Shown here: in pieces, positions 37,146 through 55,440 of the stretch | Layout of the letters: each line of letters opens with the position of its first letter | How positions within the stretch are numbered: the first letter of the stretch is position 1 | NCBI GenBank assembly: GCA_963573385.1 | Contig: CAUYLG010075506.1 | Location: forward strand, 155,107 to 219,106 | DNA from: Cacajao melanocephalus | Lineage: Eukaryota > Chordata > Mammalia > Primates > Pitheciidae | Reading direction: 5' to 3' | Length of the DNA: 64,000 bases | Notes under the pieces: generated by a model | What the model was told of the DNA's origin: nothing | Seen by the model: the letters and a program-made list of their open reading frames with translations, nothing else | Database searches by the model: none | Made by a program: the position numbers and the translations under genes

Positions 37146-38159
37146 TTTTTGAAAACTACAACATGCAGTCGTGCCACTGAGGACAAAATCTTCTTATGGG
37201 GAGAAGGGGTTTCACAGGGAAGAGCTGGGAGACTGGCCAGCAAAGAGAGTTGGAGGGCAGCGCAGCTGGAAGGAGCGGGCAACATCACACAGCCAGGAAG
37301 CTCTCAGAAGGGCCAAGTGAACGCAAGGAGCTAAGAAGCTCAGGGCGTCGGCAGGACAGCCACAGCAAGGACCCCTGTTAGCCCAGGGACTCCTCCTGAC
37401 AGCGAGGAGGCAGTGCAGGAAGGGACCAGCGCCGGGTATACCCTCAAAGTTCTTCAACAAGGCCAGCGAGGTCACCTCTGAAAAAAGGCTCTGCTGTGAT
37501 GGTTGGAGATGGGGGATCCTGGGTGAGAGGGTGCGCAGCAGCCAGAGTGGGAGCTGACGAAGACACCTTGGCCCAAGTCTGTCTCCTGGGCAGCCCCTGA
37601 GCCCCTCCTGTGATGAGCAGCTGGCTCCCTGGCTCGGGTGGGTGAAGGCTCCTACAGCAGGAGGCGCCTTGTGGAAGCTCCTGTCCTGCAACCCCATGGG
37701 GACTCCATTCACAGCCAGTGGTCCCACTGTGGCCCTCTCGCTGGAGCAAAGCAGGAAAGCTACTGGCAAATGATGTGCACAGAGAACTTCAGAAGTTTCC
37801 ACCTGCGCCAAAGAGCAACGTTATGCTTTTGCTACCCTCCCCCTAGGACACTTCAGCTCTCTGGCTCTGTACCTGGTCTGTCTCCAGGGTCCTTGACCTC
37901 ACTGTCCCTCACAGGTCACACAGTTCCACTCTATCCATGACAATATGCTGACAGGATATGGGGACCAGGAGCAAGTGTCTGAGGAAGGGAGGGAGGGAAG
38001 AGGTCAAGGTATTGGGAGAGACGAAGGAGGCCTGCCTGTAGGCATGAGTTAGTCAATTGTCATGCATTTACCAGGCCCTGAATGTGTTACTTTCCTATGG
38101 GGTATTTGTACAAAAGTATCAAAGTGAAGATGTATTTGCTTCCATGTGCAGTCCTCCCT
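37146..38159. other. Intergenic, no feature seen
   Basis: GC-moderate unique sequence. Open frames on both strands are short and unlike any protein I know. Confidence 0.5.
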
Positions 38160-38565
38160 TCCCCCTTTCCTGTGGCTGTGGTAACAGTAACACAACACAA
38201 ATGTGCTCTCTTGCAGCTCTGGAGGCCAGAAGCCTGAGATCAAGGTGTGTGCAGGACGGTGTTCCCTCCTCTGGAAGCTCTGGGGAAGGCTCATTCCTGC
38301 CTCTCCCGGTTCCTGGGGGATGCAGGCGTCCCCTGGCTTGTGGCGGCACCGCTCTATTCTCTGTGAATCCACGTGGCCTTCTCCTCCGTGTTTGTGACTT
38401 CTTTCCTTCTTATCGGGACACCTGTCATTGGATTCAGGCCCCTAATCCAGGATGATCTTATCTCCAGATCCTTCAGTTAATCACATCTGCACAGACACTT
38501 TTTCCAAATAAGGTTCCAATCACTGAGTTCAGAGGGTTTGTGATTCTGCCTCCCACAGGCTTCTT
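38160..38565 (-). mobile_element. MLT1-type MaLR LTR, minus
   Basis: 'gcagctctggaggccagaag', 'cctgagatcaaggtgtgtgc', 'cacctgtcattggattcagg' and 'taatcacatctgcacagac' follow antisense MLT1 order. Confidence 0.72.
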
Positions 38566-39049
38566 ACCTGAAGTGAGGCCAACCTCAGCCAGAGCACGTG
38601 CCCAAACGGTCCCCTCAGCCATCTTTATCTGTCCAAGGCTGCAAGGGGTGAGGGAAGAAAAACAGCCACTCCTTGAGAGGGCGCCGGTTAGGCAAGACCC
38701 TCAGGTCCCATCCAGAGGACAAAGTGGATGTCCAGGAAGGAAGCTGAGGACTCGGGGCTCTTGCTGTTGGTGGACCATGAGCTCCAGAGGCCCCAGGACA
38801 GCTTTCTGGGGTCAGGGAAGGCTGGGCAACAAAGTGGGACAAGGGGCTATGCAGAGCCATGAGGGGATTAGCAGGTGGGAGGTCGGGAAAGATCAGGAGT
38901 TACGAGTTTGTGTAATGATATAGATAGGGATGAGTCCTGTCAGATGAGGCACTGAACTAGGGGGTGTCATGGACTGAATGGCACCCCCAAAAATCTGTCT
39001 ACACCCTACTCCCCAGAGCCTGTGAGTGGGACCTCACCTGGAAAAAGGG

Positions 39050-39750
<701 letters not shown>

Positions 39751-40110
39751 GGGTCTTTGCAGATGTAATGAAGTTAAGGCTCTCAAGATGAGCTCATCCT
39801 GGAATACTTGGGTGGACCCTAAATCCAGCAACATACGTCCTTATAAGAAAAGAAGACAGCAGAGAAGAGGAGGCCGCTAGGTGAAGATAGAAGCAGAGAG
39901 TGTGGTAATGTGGCCTCCAGCCAAGGAGCACGTGCTGCCTCCCAAAGCTAGAAGAGGCAGGAAGAGCCCCCATTGAGTCCCCAGCTTCTAGAAGAGCAAG
40001 GTTGATTTCAGGCTATCTGGCCTCCAGGGCTGTGAAAGACTACATTTCTGTTCTTTTAAGTGACCTACTTTGTGCTATTTTGTTAAGACAAACACAGGAA
40101 ATTAACACAG

Positions 40111-41099
40111 ACGGGTAAATAAGGGAGTGTCTAAGCCTTTCCCTGACGTCTCTTGGACTCGAGGCTGCCTAGGGAAGGTGAGAGTCACCTCCAAAGCGTA
40201 GGTCCCTTCTGAACCCCTAGTGGTGGAGGGAAGGAGGCTCAAGGAGGTGTAATCTTTATCCAGGCACATGGGAAAATAAAACAGACGAAGAGAATACAGA
40301 GGAAGAAATCAGATCTAAGGGCAGGTGGCTTCCTGACGTCACCCTGCATGTCAGTGTCACTTCAGATGTAAAGGTTTTAGCTCCTAGCCCAGTGTTATCC
40401 CAAATGCCTCCTCACTGAGGTTAGAAAGTGAAGCCGGATCAGTTTCACCTCTCTGCTGTATACAGTGCCTTCTGCAGTTTGCTAACTCAGCCATCTCAGT
40501 TGCTTCCACTTCTCTGGATTCCTGTTGTTTGCATTGCTGAGGGTCAGGTGCCTTCCCCGCCCTCCTCCTGGCTTCCCTGCTCCTGCATCTTTGGCCATGA
40601 GACTAGCACAGGCCAGATTTTCACTTGTGTGCCCACCAGCATTTGATTAACTCTGTCTCTAAGATTCTAAGTCCAGACTGAGAATCTGATTGAATGAGCC
40701 TAGTTTGCAAACTGATCCCCCGAAACAGGAAAGCACATTTTGTCAAATCATCTGGGGGAGGGTCTCAGGTATGAACCAGATAAGTGGGACCGTGTGCCAG
40801 TGAGGTTCCTGTGGGGAGGGAGGCAGTGAGCCACCATTGCAGTCCAAGAATCCAGACACACCCATTTGGCAGGCTCACTGCAGGGGTGCGTTGGGCCAAG
40901 GCATTGCCTCAGGTGTCACAGTTTGTGCACCACTCACACCATATACCTAGAAAGGGACTCAGGGAAAAACATGGGTGAGCCCAGTCAGAGATCTTGTCTT
41001 TGCTGTTCGCTCGCCGAGCAGAGAAGTCAAAGCCTCGGTTCTCTTGGCAGTCAATAGAGAAGGTCTAAACTGATAGCTGGACCAACAGTAATATGGAGG
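40111..41099. other. Intergenic, no feature seen
   Basis: Unique sequence with no repeat or gene that I can name. Confidence 0.45.
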
Positions 41100-41279
41100 T
41101 AATGCAAAATAAGGGAGAAAACGCTCTCTACTTGCAGATAACATAATCTTATATGAAGAAAGTCCTAAGGAATACACACCCAAAAAATCCTATTACGAGA
41201 TTAATATACAAAAATCAACCATATTTCTATACACTACCAAAGAATTACCCCAAATTAAATTAAGAAACAGTTCCCTTTA

Positions 41280-41640
<361 letters not shown>

Positions 41641-42399
41641 GGCAAAACTTGGATAATATATTATGGAAAGACATTAAAGAGGAGCTAAACAAATGGAAAG
41701 ATATCCCAGATTCATGGTTCAAAATACATAAAATACATAATACTATCAAGATGACAATACTCTCTAAATTGATCTACAAGTTCAATGGAATCCTTATCAG
41801 AATCCCAGCTGGCTTAAATAAGAAAGAAAGAGAGAGAGAGAGAAGACAAGAAAATCCTAGCTGGCTTTTGTGCAGAAATTGACAAGCTGATCCTATAATG
41901 CATATGAAAATGCAAGAAACTCAGAATAGCCAAAACAATCTTGAAAAAAATAGTTACAGCTTTTAATTTTCCAAGACTCACATTTCCTAATTTCAAAACT
42001 TAACAGAAAGCTACAGGACTCAAGACTGTGTGGTACTGGCACAAATATAGACTTATACATCAATTGAACAGAATTAAGAATTCATAAATAAACCCTTACA
42101 TCTATGATCAATTGATTTTTGCCAAGGGTGCCGAGACTATTCAACGGGAGAAAGAATAGTCTGTTTAACAAATGGTGTTGAGACAATTAGATATTCACAT
42201 GCAAAAGAATGAACTTGGACCCCTAGCTCAGACCATATACAAAAATTAACTCAAAATGGATCATATATCTAAATGTAAGAGCTAAAACTATTTTTTAAAA
42301 AAGAGCTAAAACTATAAAACTCTTGGAAGAAAACACAGGAGTAAACCTTGATGACCTTGGCTTAGGCAATGCTTTCTTAGAAAGGATATCCAAAGTATC

Positions 42400-42704
<305 letters not shown>

Positions 42705-42906
42705 GAAAGGATATCCAAGTTATCAAACAAGTAAAGAAAAAAATAAATTGGAAAATGAAAAACTGTTGTGCTTTAAGGGCACCATCAAGAAAGTGAAAAG
42801 ACAACCCATGAGATAACAGAACCTGTCTTCAAATTAGATAGCTGATAATTGACTTGTATCTAGAACATATAAAGAACCAATGCAACTCAATAATGAAAAG
42901 AAATAG

Positions 42907-44376
<1,470 letters not shown>

Positions 44377-44405
44377 TGGGTAAAGGATTTAAACGGACAT
44401 TTCTA

Positions 44406-44849
<444 letters not shown>

Positions 44850-45489
44850 TTAAAATGGAAAATAAGTGTTTGTTTGGAGAGGCTATGGAGAAATTAGAAC
44901 CCTCATGCATTGTTTGTAAGATGTTAAATGGTTATAGCCATTTGGGAAAACAGTCCGGCAGTTCCTGCAAAGGTTAAACATAAAGTAACCATGTGACCTA
45001 GCAATTCCACTCCTAGCTATACACCCAAAAGAACTGAAAACATATGCCCACACCAGATCTTGTACATGAATGTTCATAGCAGACTTATTCATAATAGCCA
45101 AAAAGCAGAAACAACTCAAATGTCCATCAATAGACGAATAAACAAAATGTGGCGTATCCAGGCAACAGAATATTATTCAGCCCCCCAAAAGCAAAAGAAA
45201 CACTGGTCCATGCTGCCATATGGATGAACCTTGAAAACATGATGCCAAGACAAAGAAGCCAGACACAAAAGGCCACAAGATTTTATCAGTCCATTTCTAT
45301 GACAGATTGGAACAGGCAAATCCATAGAAAGGAAGATGAGTGGTTGCCAGGAATGAGGGGAGAATGAGGAGTTAGTGCTTAGTTGATACAGGGTTCCCGG
45401 TGGGGGTGATGAAAACATTCTGGAATGAGATCATGGTGATGGTTACATAGCTCTATGAATATTTTTTAAAGTATTGCATTGTACACTTA

Positions 45490-45628
45490 AAAATTTTTTT
45501 TGTAAAGGCAGGGTTTTGCCATGTTGTCCAGGCTGGTGTTGAACTCCTGGACTCCAGGAGTGATCCACCCACCATGGCCTCTCAAACTGTTGGGATTACA
45601 GGCATGAGGCGCCATGCCTGGCATGTAT
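45490..45628 (-). mobile_element. Alu monomer fragment in L1 3' UTR, minus
   Basis: 'gtaaaggcagggttttgcca', 'tgttgtccaggctggtg' and 'gttgggattacaggcatga' represent half an old Alu. L1 3' end sequence continues on both sides. Confidence 0.78.
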
Positions 45629-45729
45629 AGTTTAAATGGGGGAACTGGGTGAAGGGTACATGGGACCTCCCTGCACTGTCTTTCGAGCTTCCTGTGAATC
45701 TATTATAACTGAAAATAAAGACCAGCCAA

Positions 45730-46030
45730 CAAAAAAGGTGTCAGCTGGACTGGGCTCATTCAGTTCCTTGGCGCTGTAAGGTCTCCTTTCTCCTTCTGGC
45801 CGTCGGTGGTTCCAAGAGCTCTTCCCATCATCTTTCCATCTTTCTGACTTCCGCTTCTGGCCTCGGCCAGTGAAGCTCTGCTTGTGTGAGCTCATCTCCC
45901 TATGTTAAGCTCAACCGATGAGTAGGCCAAATCACATCTGCAAAGTCCCTTTGGCCGTGTAATGTAACGTACTTACAGGGGTGATGTAATACCCTGATGC
46001 ATTTCAGGGACTTGGCATAAATTTAGATTA
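45730..46030 (-). mobile_element. Possible MLT1-type LTR remnant, minus
   Basis: 'ccaaatcacatctgcaaagt' followed by 'ccctttggccgtgtaatgta' resembles the antisense MLT1 end. The rest is too diverged for a firm call. Confidence 0.35.
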
Positions 46031-46062
46031 AGTGTAATACTCTGATGCATTTGGGGGACTCA
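45985..46062 (+). repeat. 48-bp tandem duplication, two copies
   Basis: Copies start TGTAATAC at 45985 and 46033 and share 'ctgatgcattt'. The first copy carries a 33-nt block that also occurs in the MRFAP1-like pseudogene (see findings). Confidence 0.8.
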
Positions 46063-46064
46063 GG

Positions 46065-46090
46065 ATGACCTTCACAGGGGTGAAGGTCAT
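46065..46090. repeat. Perfect 11-bp inverted repeat with 4-nt loop
   Basis: ATGACCTTCAC (46065-46075), loop AGGG, GTGAAGGTCAT (46080-46090). It contains AGGTCA half-sites pointing outward. Confidence 0.95.
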
Positions 46091-46559
46091 GGAGGCCAAA
46101 ATACTGCCTACCAGAAGTGGATTATTTCAAAGCTATTTGGGATGGAGAATCCCCAGGATCAGTGAGGAGGTGGATGTTGGGGAGGAGGAAGAGGAGCTGT
46201 CAAAGAGCTCTCCCACGTTTGGGCAACCGGGTGGGTGAAGGTGTCAGTCTCCGAGATGAGGAGCAGGTGTGGGAAGAAGAAGATGAGCTCCATTGTGGCA
46301 TGCGGAGTTTGAAGGCCCAATGTCTTCCTGGGGGTTGTCCCCTAAGGGAAAGGCCTGGACAGCCATGAGGGTCTGAGGTCATCCAGGGCGAGGGTAGCGG
46401 GTTAAAAGGAGCTGCCCGGGCAGCGGGCCTCCGCGAGCCCTTCCTGAGATCTTCCACCCCAAGCCCAGCCGGAGGTTCTCTCTCTGGACCCCGTTTCCTT
46501 CCTCTCAGAAGCCCTCCCGGGAAGGAGCCTCGCGTGCTGATCGCAGCTGCCGCTAGGGG

Positions 46560-47230
46560 GCAGAGCCGTCTACACTAAAAGCCGCCGCGCTCCAGCGTGC
46601 GCGTGCGGGGAGGTGCGTGAGCGCGTGTGCACGCACAGCGGGGGCTCGCTTGGCGCGGAGTCCCGCGAACTAGGCTCGCCACCCCCACCCCATCTCCCCG
46701 CTGCCGGGAGCCCCAGGCAGTCCCGGGCCAAGGGGCTCCAAAAGGTCCCCTCTGCTGGAGACGGGAAGCAGGTCCCCCCGCCAGTGCTCCACAAAGCGCC
46801 CGCCCTCCCCTGGTGTGGAAAGGGGTCTGATAGGGCGGGGCTGGGCCGGGAGCTGGGTCTCCGCCGGGGCCGGGGCCGGGGTTGACTCCACCGCTCCGCC
46901 TCAGCCCCGCACCCTCCACGCCGTGTCTCCAGCATCGAAATTCACCGCAAAATACACAACTAGTGAAGAACTGGGCTCGGGTCCCAGAAATAGGCTGCCC
47001 TTTCCAATGGGTGACGGGAATATCCTCCCTGCTTCCCGTTGCCATGGTTTCCGCTCAGCCACCAGGCAGCCTGTTGCGTGGCAGCCATTTGCCGCGACGG
47101 GATGCCGCTTCTGCGGGTGTGCAGCGGCCCGACACGCGAGGAAGAGGACAGACTGCCCCGGAGACCCGCCCGCCACGAACAAAACGCCACTGATCTAAAG
47201 GCCCCGAAGGACGGCCAATCAGGCTAGGTG
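46560..47230. promoter_or_regulatory. Orphan CpG island, candidate promoter
   Basis: A GC- and CpG-dense block with no recognised gene beside it. It holds GC-box-like runs (46834-46880), an X-box-like GTTGCCATGGTTTC at 47038-47051 and a perfect CCAATCAG near 47215-47222. I find no known coding exon on either strand. It could be the promoter of a non-coding RNA, or an alternative first exon of a gene beyond the window. Confidence 0.7.
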
Positions 47231-49619
47231 GACAAATGCTAGCGTTAGCACCTGTCTGCAGGGGCGCCCTTGGCCTGGGAGCTGGGCCTGGGCCGTCAGG
47301 ACTGGAGACCCGTCTTTTCTGGCCATACAAAAGAGCAAGGGGTAGCTTCCTGGCAGGTCCGGAGCTGGCACACCACAACAGAGCCTAGAAAATCACTAGG
47401 CGGTCTGAGCTCACGGCTCCACCGCTGCAGCCTTCCTGCTGGACCCAGTCTTCTCAAGGACCCCTCACAGCCCAGTGCTTTCTGTCCACCCCAGGCACTC
47501 CCTGCCCACCCTCCTAGCCTCAGTGAGTGGGAAATGTCGCCACTGCCCTCTTGTCCTCAAACTCCTGTCCTTGTTCAGCTGCTCCCTGCTCTGCCCTATC
47601 CAGAGGGGACAGGGTCAGGAGGCACCCTGGAGACCTGGCCCCAGCTTGGGCACCAAAGCCTGGGGGGGCGGGGTTGATCACACCTGGGCCTGAAGCCCCT
47701 CCAGCACTTCCTGGGGCCCTGCCGGCCATTCCAGCCCATTCCTGTTGGTGGAACTCATGACAGGGCTTGTTTATGCCAGTCACTGTGTTCTGGCACCTCC
47801 CCCACCCCGATCATTAACTTTTCTGGTCCTTTTCAGTTATTAAAATTCAGCCCACACTCACATCCCAGGGGAAACCTCCCCTCCCCATCATTGGGGCTGG
47901 AATGGACTGGAACGGAGAGGAGGTGGCCTGACCTCCTTCCCTCCCTTCCGCCCCCCTCCTCAGCCCAGGGCAGGCAGAGCTTGTGCCAAGGTGAGAGCGG
48001 CCCCATCTTTGTCTGGGTTTTTTGATGCCTGCCAATGGGGTCACCCTTTTCAGAAGCTCAGCCCCTCCTTGCTAAGGCTAAAGACCTTTTGGGGTTGGGA
48101 AGCCCTGTCCTTTCTGGGCCCCACCAGTGTCTACGGGCCCCCCTCAAGTCTCTGGCCCCCACACCTTGTGCCCTCGGCGCAGAAGGCAGCTGGGGTAAGA
48201 GTGTCCTCAGTCCTGCCAGGCCCTGCATGTGTCCTGCCTTCAGAAACCTCAGTGGGTGGACAGGCAGGTGCCTGCTCAGGAATCCGGCATGTGCCCCATC
48301 CCCAGGGGGACACACCCAGCTCTCCCCACAGCCTCCAGGAACTGCGGGCTGTGTCCACAGCTCCTGCGGGGCCTTAGTTTCTCCCAGCTTGTTGGCATTT
48401 TATGGAATAAAAACAAAGCATTCCCCTAAGGGCAGCCTGCTTCCGAGCTTCTGAGGGGAGTGTGATTCTTGCCGGGGTCAGAGGCCAAGACGAGCCAGGA
48501 GGGCACTTACACCTTTGGGACATCTTGCCCTTGTCCTTTGTTTACTCTGGAATACTTAAGGACTTTTTCACCTTTTGCATAGAGGCCTTTTCCTATGCTT
48601 ATTTCTTCCTAGAAATAAGCATACTTATGAAGATATTTTGGGTTGATTTTATGGGTCCTGATGCGGTTTTTCTTTCTGCATTAGATATAGTGAAACATGC
48701 AGTGTGGTTGAGTGCAGGGCCACACTGCCTCGCTCTCCTCTCCCCTCACAGAGCCGGGCACGACGGTTACAGGCACAGGGAGCAAGCACCCTGAGCCAGA
48801 GGGGGCAACGCCAGCCCAAGGGCAAATGGGCAACCCTGTGCAAAAGGCTCCGGCAGCCAGACTGTCTACCTTGGAAGAAAGGAGAAGAAAAAGAGCCCCC
48901 AGGAGAGGAAGCCACCCCTAACCCAACTGAGAAGCAATCCTTTCACAGAGACAGAAGGGCCTTCAGTGAATTGGTTTCAAAGTGCTTGATTTCTTAAAAT
49001 CAGAACAATTGATCGTTAGAGAACTGATTAAGCTACAGCCGCTGTTGAATACAAGGTAAAAATAAACTCCTTCATTTGAATTCCAAATTCAGGTTTGGAG
49101 GTGACCTGGCCATGCGGCAAACTGGCTGTGGGTGGACAAGGCTGCACACAGAGCTGGTGGGTGGACGCCACCTGGAGTCTTCTCTCCTCCCAAAATGTGG
49201 AACACAGTGTGAATGTTCCCAACTTAACACCAGGGTAGCCCAGGTACAGAGGCCGCTGAGGGGCTGGGTGTAGGTTCTCCAAGGGCCACTGCTGCGCCCA
49301 GAATGAGCTGCTAGCTCTGGATCAGGAGGAGCTGTGGGTGAGGGTTGGGGGGGTCCCAAAGGAGAGACTTGTTCAGGGGCAGCTGCAATTTACCAATGGG
49401 CGCAGAACTATTTTGACATTTTAGCCACAAGCACAGCCCTACCAGTGGGTACCAGCTGCTGTGACCGGAGAAGGCAGGGATCAGAGCCAGTCCTGGGACC
49501 CAATGTCTCCCCTCGTCTGTTACCTGGAAGAGTCATCAGGGCCCAGTGAAGACTGCTGAGGTTTCTCAGCCGTGAAAGGATCATGGTTCCTCTCCATATG
49601 GAATTCAACAGAACTCTCA
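47231..49619. other. Intergenic, mostly unique
   Basis: GC-rich unique sequence next to the CpG island. It holds a perfect hairpin at 48594-48623. Open frames are short and unrecognised. Confidence 0.5.
48594..48623. repeat. Perfect 13-bp inverted repeat with 4-nt loop
   Basis: Left arm TATGCTTATTTCT (48594-48606), loop TCCT, right arm AGAAATAAGCATA (48611-48623), with no mismatch. Confidence 0.95.
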
Positions 49620-50960
<1,341 letters not shown>

Positions 50961-51546
50961 GAATCCTGGATATCTAAGGTAATGGCAGCCCCGTAAATCT
51001 GGAATTCTCAACAGAGCTTCCAAACCAAAATCATTTTTAAAAAGCAAGCACAAATAAAACCACCCAAAACCCATGTCCTCAGCATAATCAGAAGACAGCA
51101 TTTGAACCTCAAAGTACCTACAACAGATCAAGTCACAAGGATGCGGAAATAGATCCTCACGGGAGATACAAATGGAAACAAGTGAAGTCAACCACATATC
51201 AAATAATAACACAACCACCTTGAAAGAGAAGAAGACTCGGCACACAACCTAAATGCAATATGGGACCATATGCCCACAGGCGAAAGACAAAAAGAACTCC
51301 AGACAAACCTAGAAATCTACACAGTAGTTTTCTTCTTTGCAGAGACATGAGTGGATGCTTCTGAAACTACTTTCCAAGTATTCTAGGACTGAGCAGATAC
51401 ATAAATATATTGCGGATAATGGGAGCCAACTTTCTCAGCAAGAGGGAAAGAAGTTACCAACCAGCAAGTGGGAGGAAGACTAGAATGGACCTGATGCTAT
51501 TGGGTTGGAATTGGATGGGTCAGTATGAACTCATGGTGGATGGATG

Positions 51547-51585
51547 CATAGGTAGGTAGGTAGGTAGGTAGGTAGGTAGATAGCC
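51547..51585 (+). repeat. (GGTA)n microsatellite
   Basis: Seven or so uninterrupted GGTA units. Confidence 0.92.
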
Positions 51586-51938
51586 AAAGAAAGATGAAAG
51601 CAAGCAAGAAAGAAAGAAACAGAAAGAAAGGGGACTGCACATACATATACCTGCATATATGTATGTATTCTCTGTGTGTGTATAATTTCCCAGTAAAATT
51701 CTAAGTGCCATTATCCACTCAAAATAAATGAGGAATCCTAGGAGAAATGGCCGATTCCAGAAATGGAGACCAGGGAAACTCAAGATGAACCTAGAACATC
51801 CTGTTCTCCCAGAAAGTAAGAAACCCCCAGGTCTACACTGATACAAAGAAATAACTATAGTTGTATACTGAATAGTGACACTTGGGTCAAAAACAAACTG
51901 CACATATTACAGTGGTCCCATAAGATTATAATACCATA

Positions 51939-52244
<306 letters not shown>

Positions 52245-52255
52245 TTATAATACTG

Positions 52256-52592
52256 TAATTTTGGGGATGGGATCTCACTCTGTTGCCCAGGCTAGGGTGC
52301 AATGGCGTGACGTCAGGTCACCTCGACCTCCCAGGCTCAAGCAATCCTCTCACATCAGTCTCTCTAGTAGCTGGCACCTGCCACCAAGCCTGGCTATTTT
52401 TAAACTTTTTTGGATGTTTACATACATAAAATACATACATGTTACATACATACATACTTACATATTGACAACATAGTAAGATGGGGTCTCACTATGTTGG
52501 CCAGGCTGTTCTCAAACTCCTAGGATCAAGTGATCCTCCTGCCTCAGCCTCCCAAAGTGCTAAGATTACAGGTGTGAGCCACCGTGCCCAGC
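52256..52592 (-). mobile_element. AluJ-like, minus, with (CATA)n insert
   Basis: 'gggatctcactctgttgccc', 'aagcaatcctctcacatcag' and 'cccaaagtgctaagattaca'. The middle linker has grown into CATA repeats (about 52415-52465). Confidence 0.87.
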
Positions 52593-53418
52593 CTATAATA
52601 TTGCATTTTGACTGGACCTTTTCTAGGTTTAGATACACAAATACTTCCCACTGTGTTACAGCTGCCTACATTATCATGCTGTACAGGTTTGTAGCTCAGG
52701 AGCAATAGGCCATATCACATAGCCCGGGAGTGCAGTAAGCTACACCATCTAGGTTTGCATATGTGCACTCTAGGATGCTCGCACAATGATGAAATGGCCT
52801 AACAACACGCTTCTCAGAACATAGCCCCATAATTAAGCGACACATGATTGTAAAGGGGGAGAAAAGAAGCTCCTTCTCACAGAAGAAAGCCAAATAATAA
52901 ATGGAGAAGGAATGATGGAAATAGGAAATCACCATTTGGCAACTATTGTAGTAATGATAGTTTCAAGCAAAAAATAATCAATGGATGAAAAAGCTAGTGG
53001 GTGAAAGATTGCTGAGGAACAGACTATTATTATACTCTCAAAATGTCTCCCCACAGAGGGAAAAGAATAGGAACTGGAAAGTAGAGACACCTGGAAGATG
53101 CCACCTTAACCACATGATCAAAGTGACCACCATCAGCAGTAGCATGGAGAAGGGTGCAGCATTTCTGAGCGATTCCCATGGAAAGTACAAAACCTGGATG
53201 GAATCATGAGGAAGCATCAGCCAAGCTCCGACACACAGAAATACTGCAAAATAATTGGCCCATGCTCTTGAAAACGTAGTGTCAAAAACCGTGAAGAACA
53301 AAGAGCGGCTCCAGACTTCAGGAGACTGAAAAGCTAGGTCAGTTGCATAGAATGTGTGCTCAGAGGTGCTTCTTTTCTGGAAATAACATTATAGAAAGGA
53401 TATTATTGGCATAATTAG

Positions 53419-53905
<487 letters not shown>

Positions 53906-54160
53906 AACACTTGTAGGTGTCTATCCTTTTGATTAGAGCCCTCTTAGTATGAAGTGGTATCTCGTGTGCTTTGATTTGCATTTCTATGATGACTTGTGAT
54001 GTTAAGCATCTTTTCATGTGCTCATTGGCCTCTCATACATCTTATTTGGAGAAATATCTATTCAAGTCCTTCACTCACTATAAAACTTGGGTCATTTGTC
54101 TTTTTGTTGTGGGGTTTTTTGAGGTTCTTTATATAGTCTAGATACAAGTCCCTTATCTGA

Positions 54161-54502
<342 letters not shown>

Positions 54503-54628
54503 TGTCTTTTCACTTTCTTGATACTAACATTTGCAGCACAGAACTGTTCAATTTTGATGAAGTCCAATCTATCTAGATTATCTTTTGTTTCTTGGGCTTT
54601 GGGTATCATGTGTAAGAAACTATTGCCT

Positions 54629-54947
54629 GGGCCGGGCACTGTAGCTCACTCCTGTAATCCCAGCACTTTGGGAGGCCAAGGCAGGGGGATCATGAGGTCA
54701 GGGGCTCAAGACCAGCCTGGCCAACGTAGTGAAACCAAGTTTCTACTAAAGGTACAAAAAATTAGCCGGGCATGGTGGCGCCTGCCTATAATCCCAGCTA
54801 CTTGGGAGGCTGAGGCAGGAGAATTGCTTGAACTGGGAGGTGGAGGTTGCAGTGAGCCGAGATCGCACCATTGCACTCCAGCCTGGGTGACAGGGTGAGA
54901 CTCTGTCTCAAAAAAAAAAAAAAAAGAAAGAACGAAAGAGAAGAAAA
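54629..54947 (+). mobile_element. Full-length Alu in L1, plus, clear TSD
   Basis: Starts GGGCCGGGCACTGTAGC and ends in an A tail with GAAA units. Flanked by AAGAAACTATTGCCTG on both sides. Confidence 0.95.
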
Positions 54948-55440
54948 AAGAAACTATTGCCTGATCAAAGGTCATGAAGATTTACACCTACGTTTTCTTC
55001 TAAGTGTTTCATAGTTTTGGTGCTTACATGTGGGTCTTTGATCCATTTTGAGTGAGTGTTTCTGTTTGGCGTGAGGTTGAAGTTCAGCTTCATTCTTTGG
55101 CATGTGGATGTTCAGTTGCCCCAGCACCATTTGTTAAAGAGATGATTCTTTCTCCCATTGAACGGTCTTGGTATGCTTGGCAGGAATCAACTGACCATTG
55201 ATATGTGGGTTTTTTCTGGACTCTCCAATTCTATTCCATTGATCTGTGAGCCTTTTCCTGTGTCAATATACCATGCAGTCTTGATTCCCGTAGGTTATCC
55301 TAAAGTTTGTATTTGATAATTCCACTACGGGTCTTTTTCTACTGTCTGCTATTTCCGCTGCTCTCATTCATATTGCCTTCTCTCTTCATATGCCTAGTTA
55401 TTTTTATTGTTTACCGAACATTTCAATTGCAAACCTTTTT

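Noticed and set aside
51547..51585. GGTA run as telomere-like repeat
   Set aside because: The unit is four bases and lacks TTAGGG, so it is an ordinary microsatellite.
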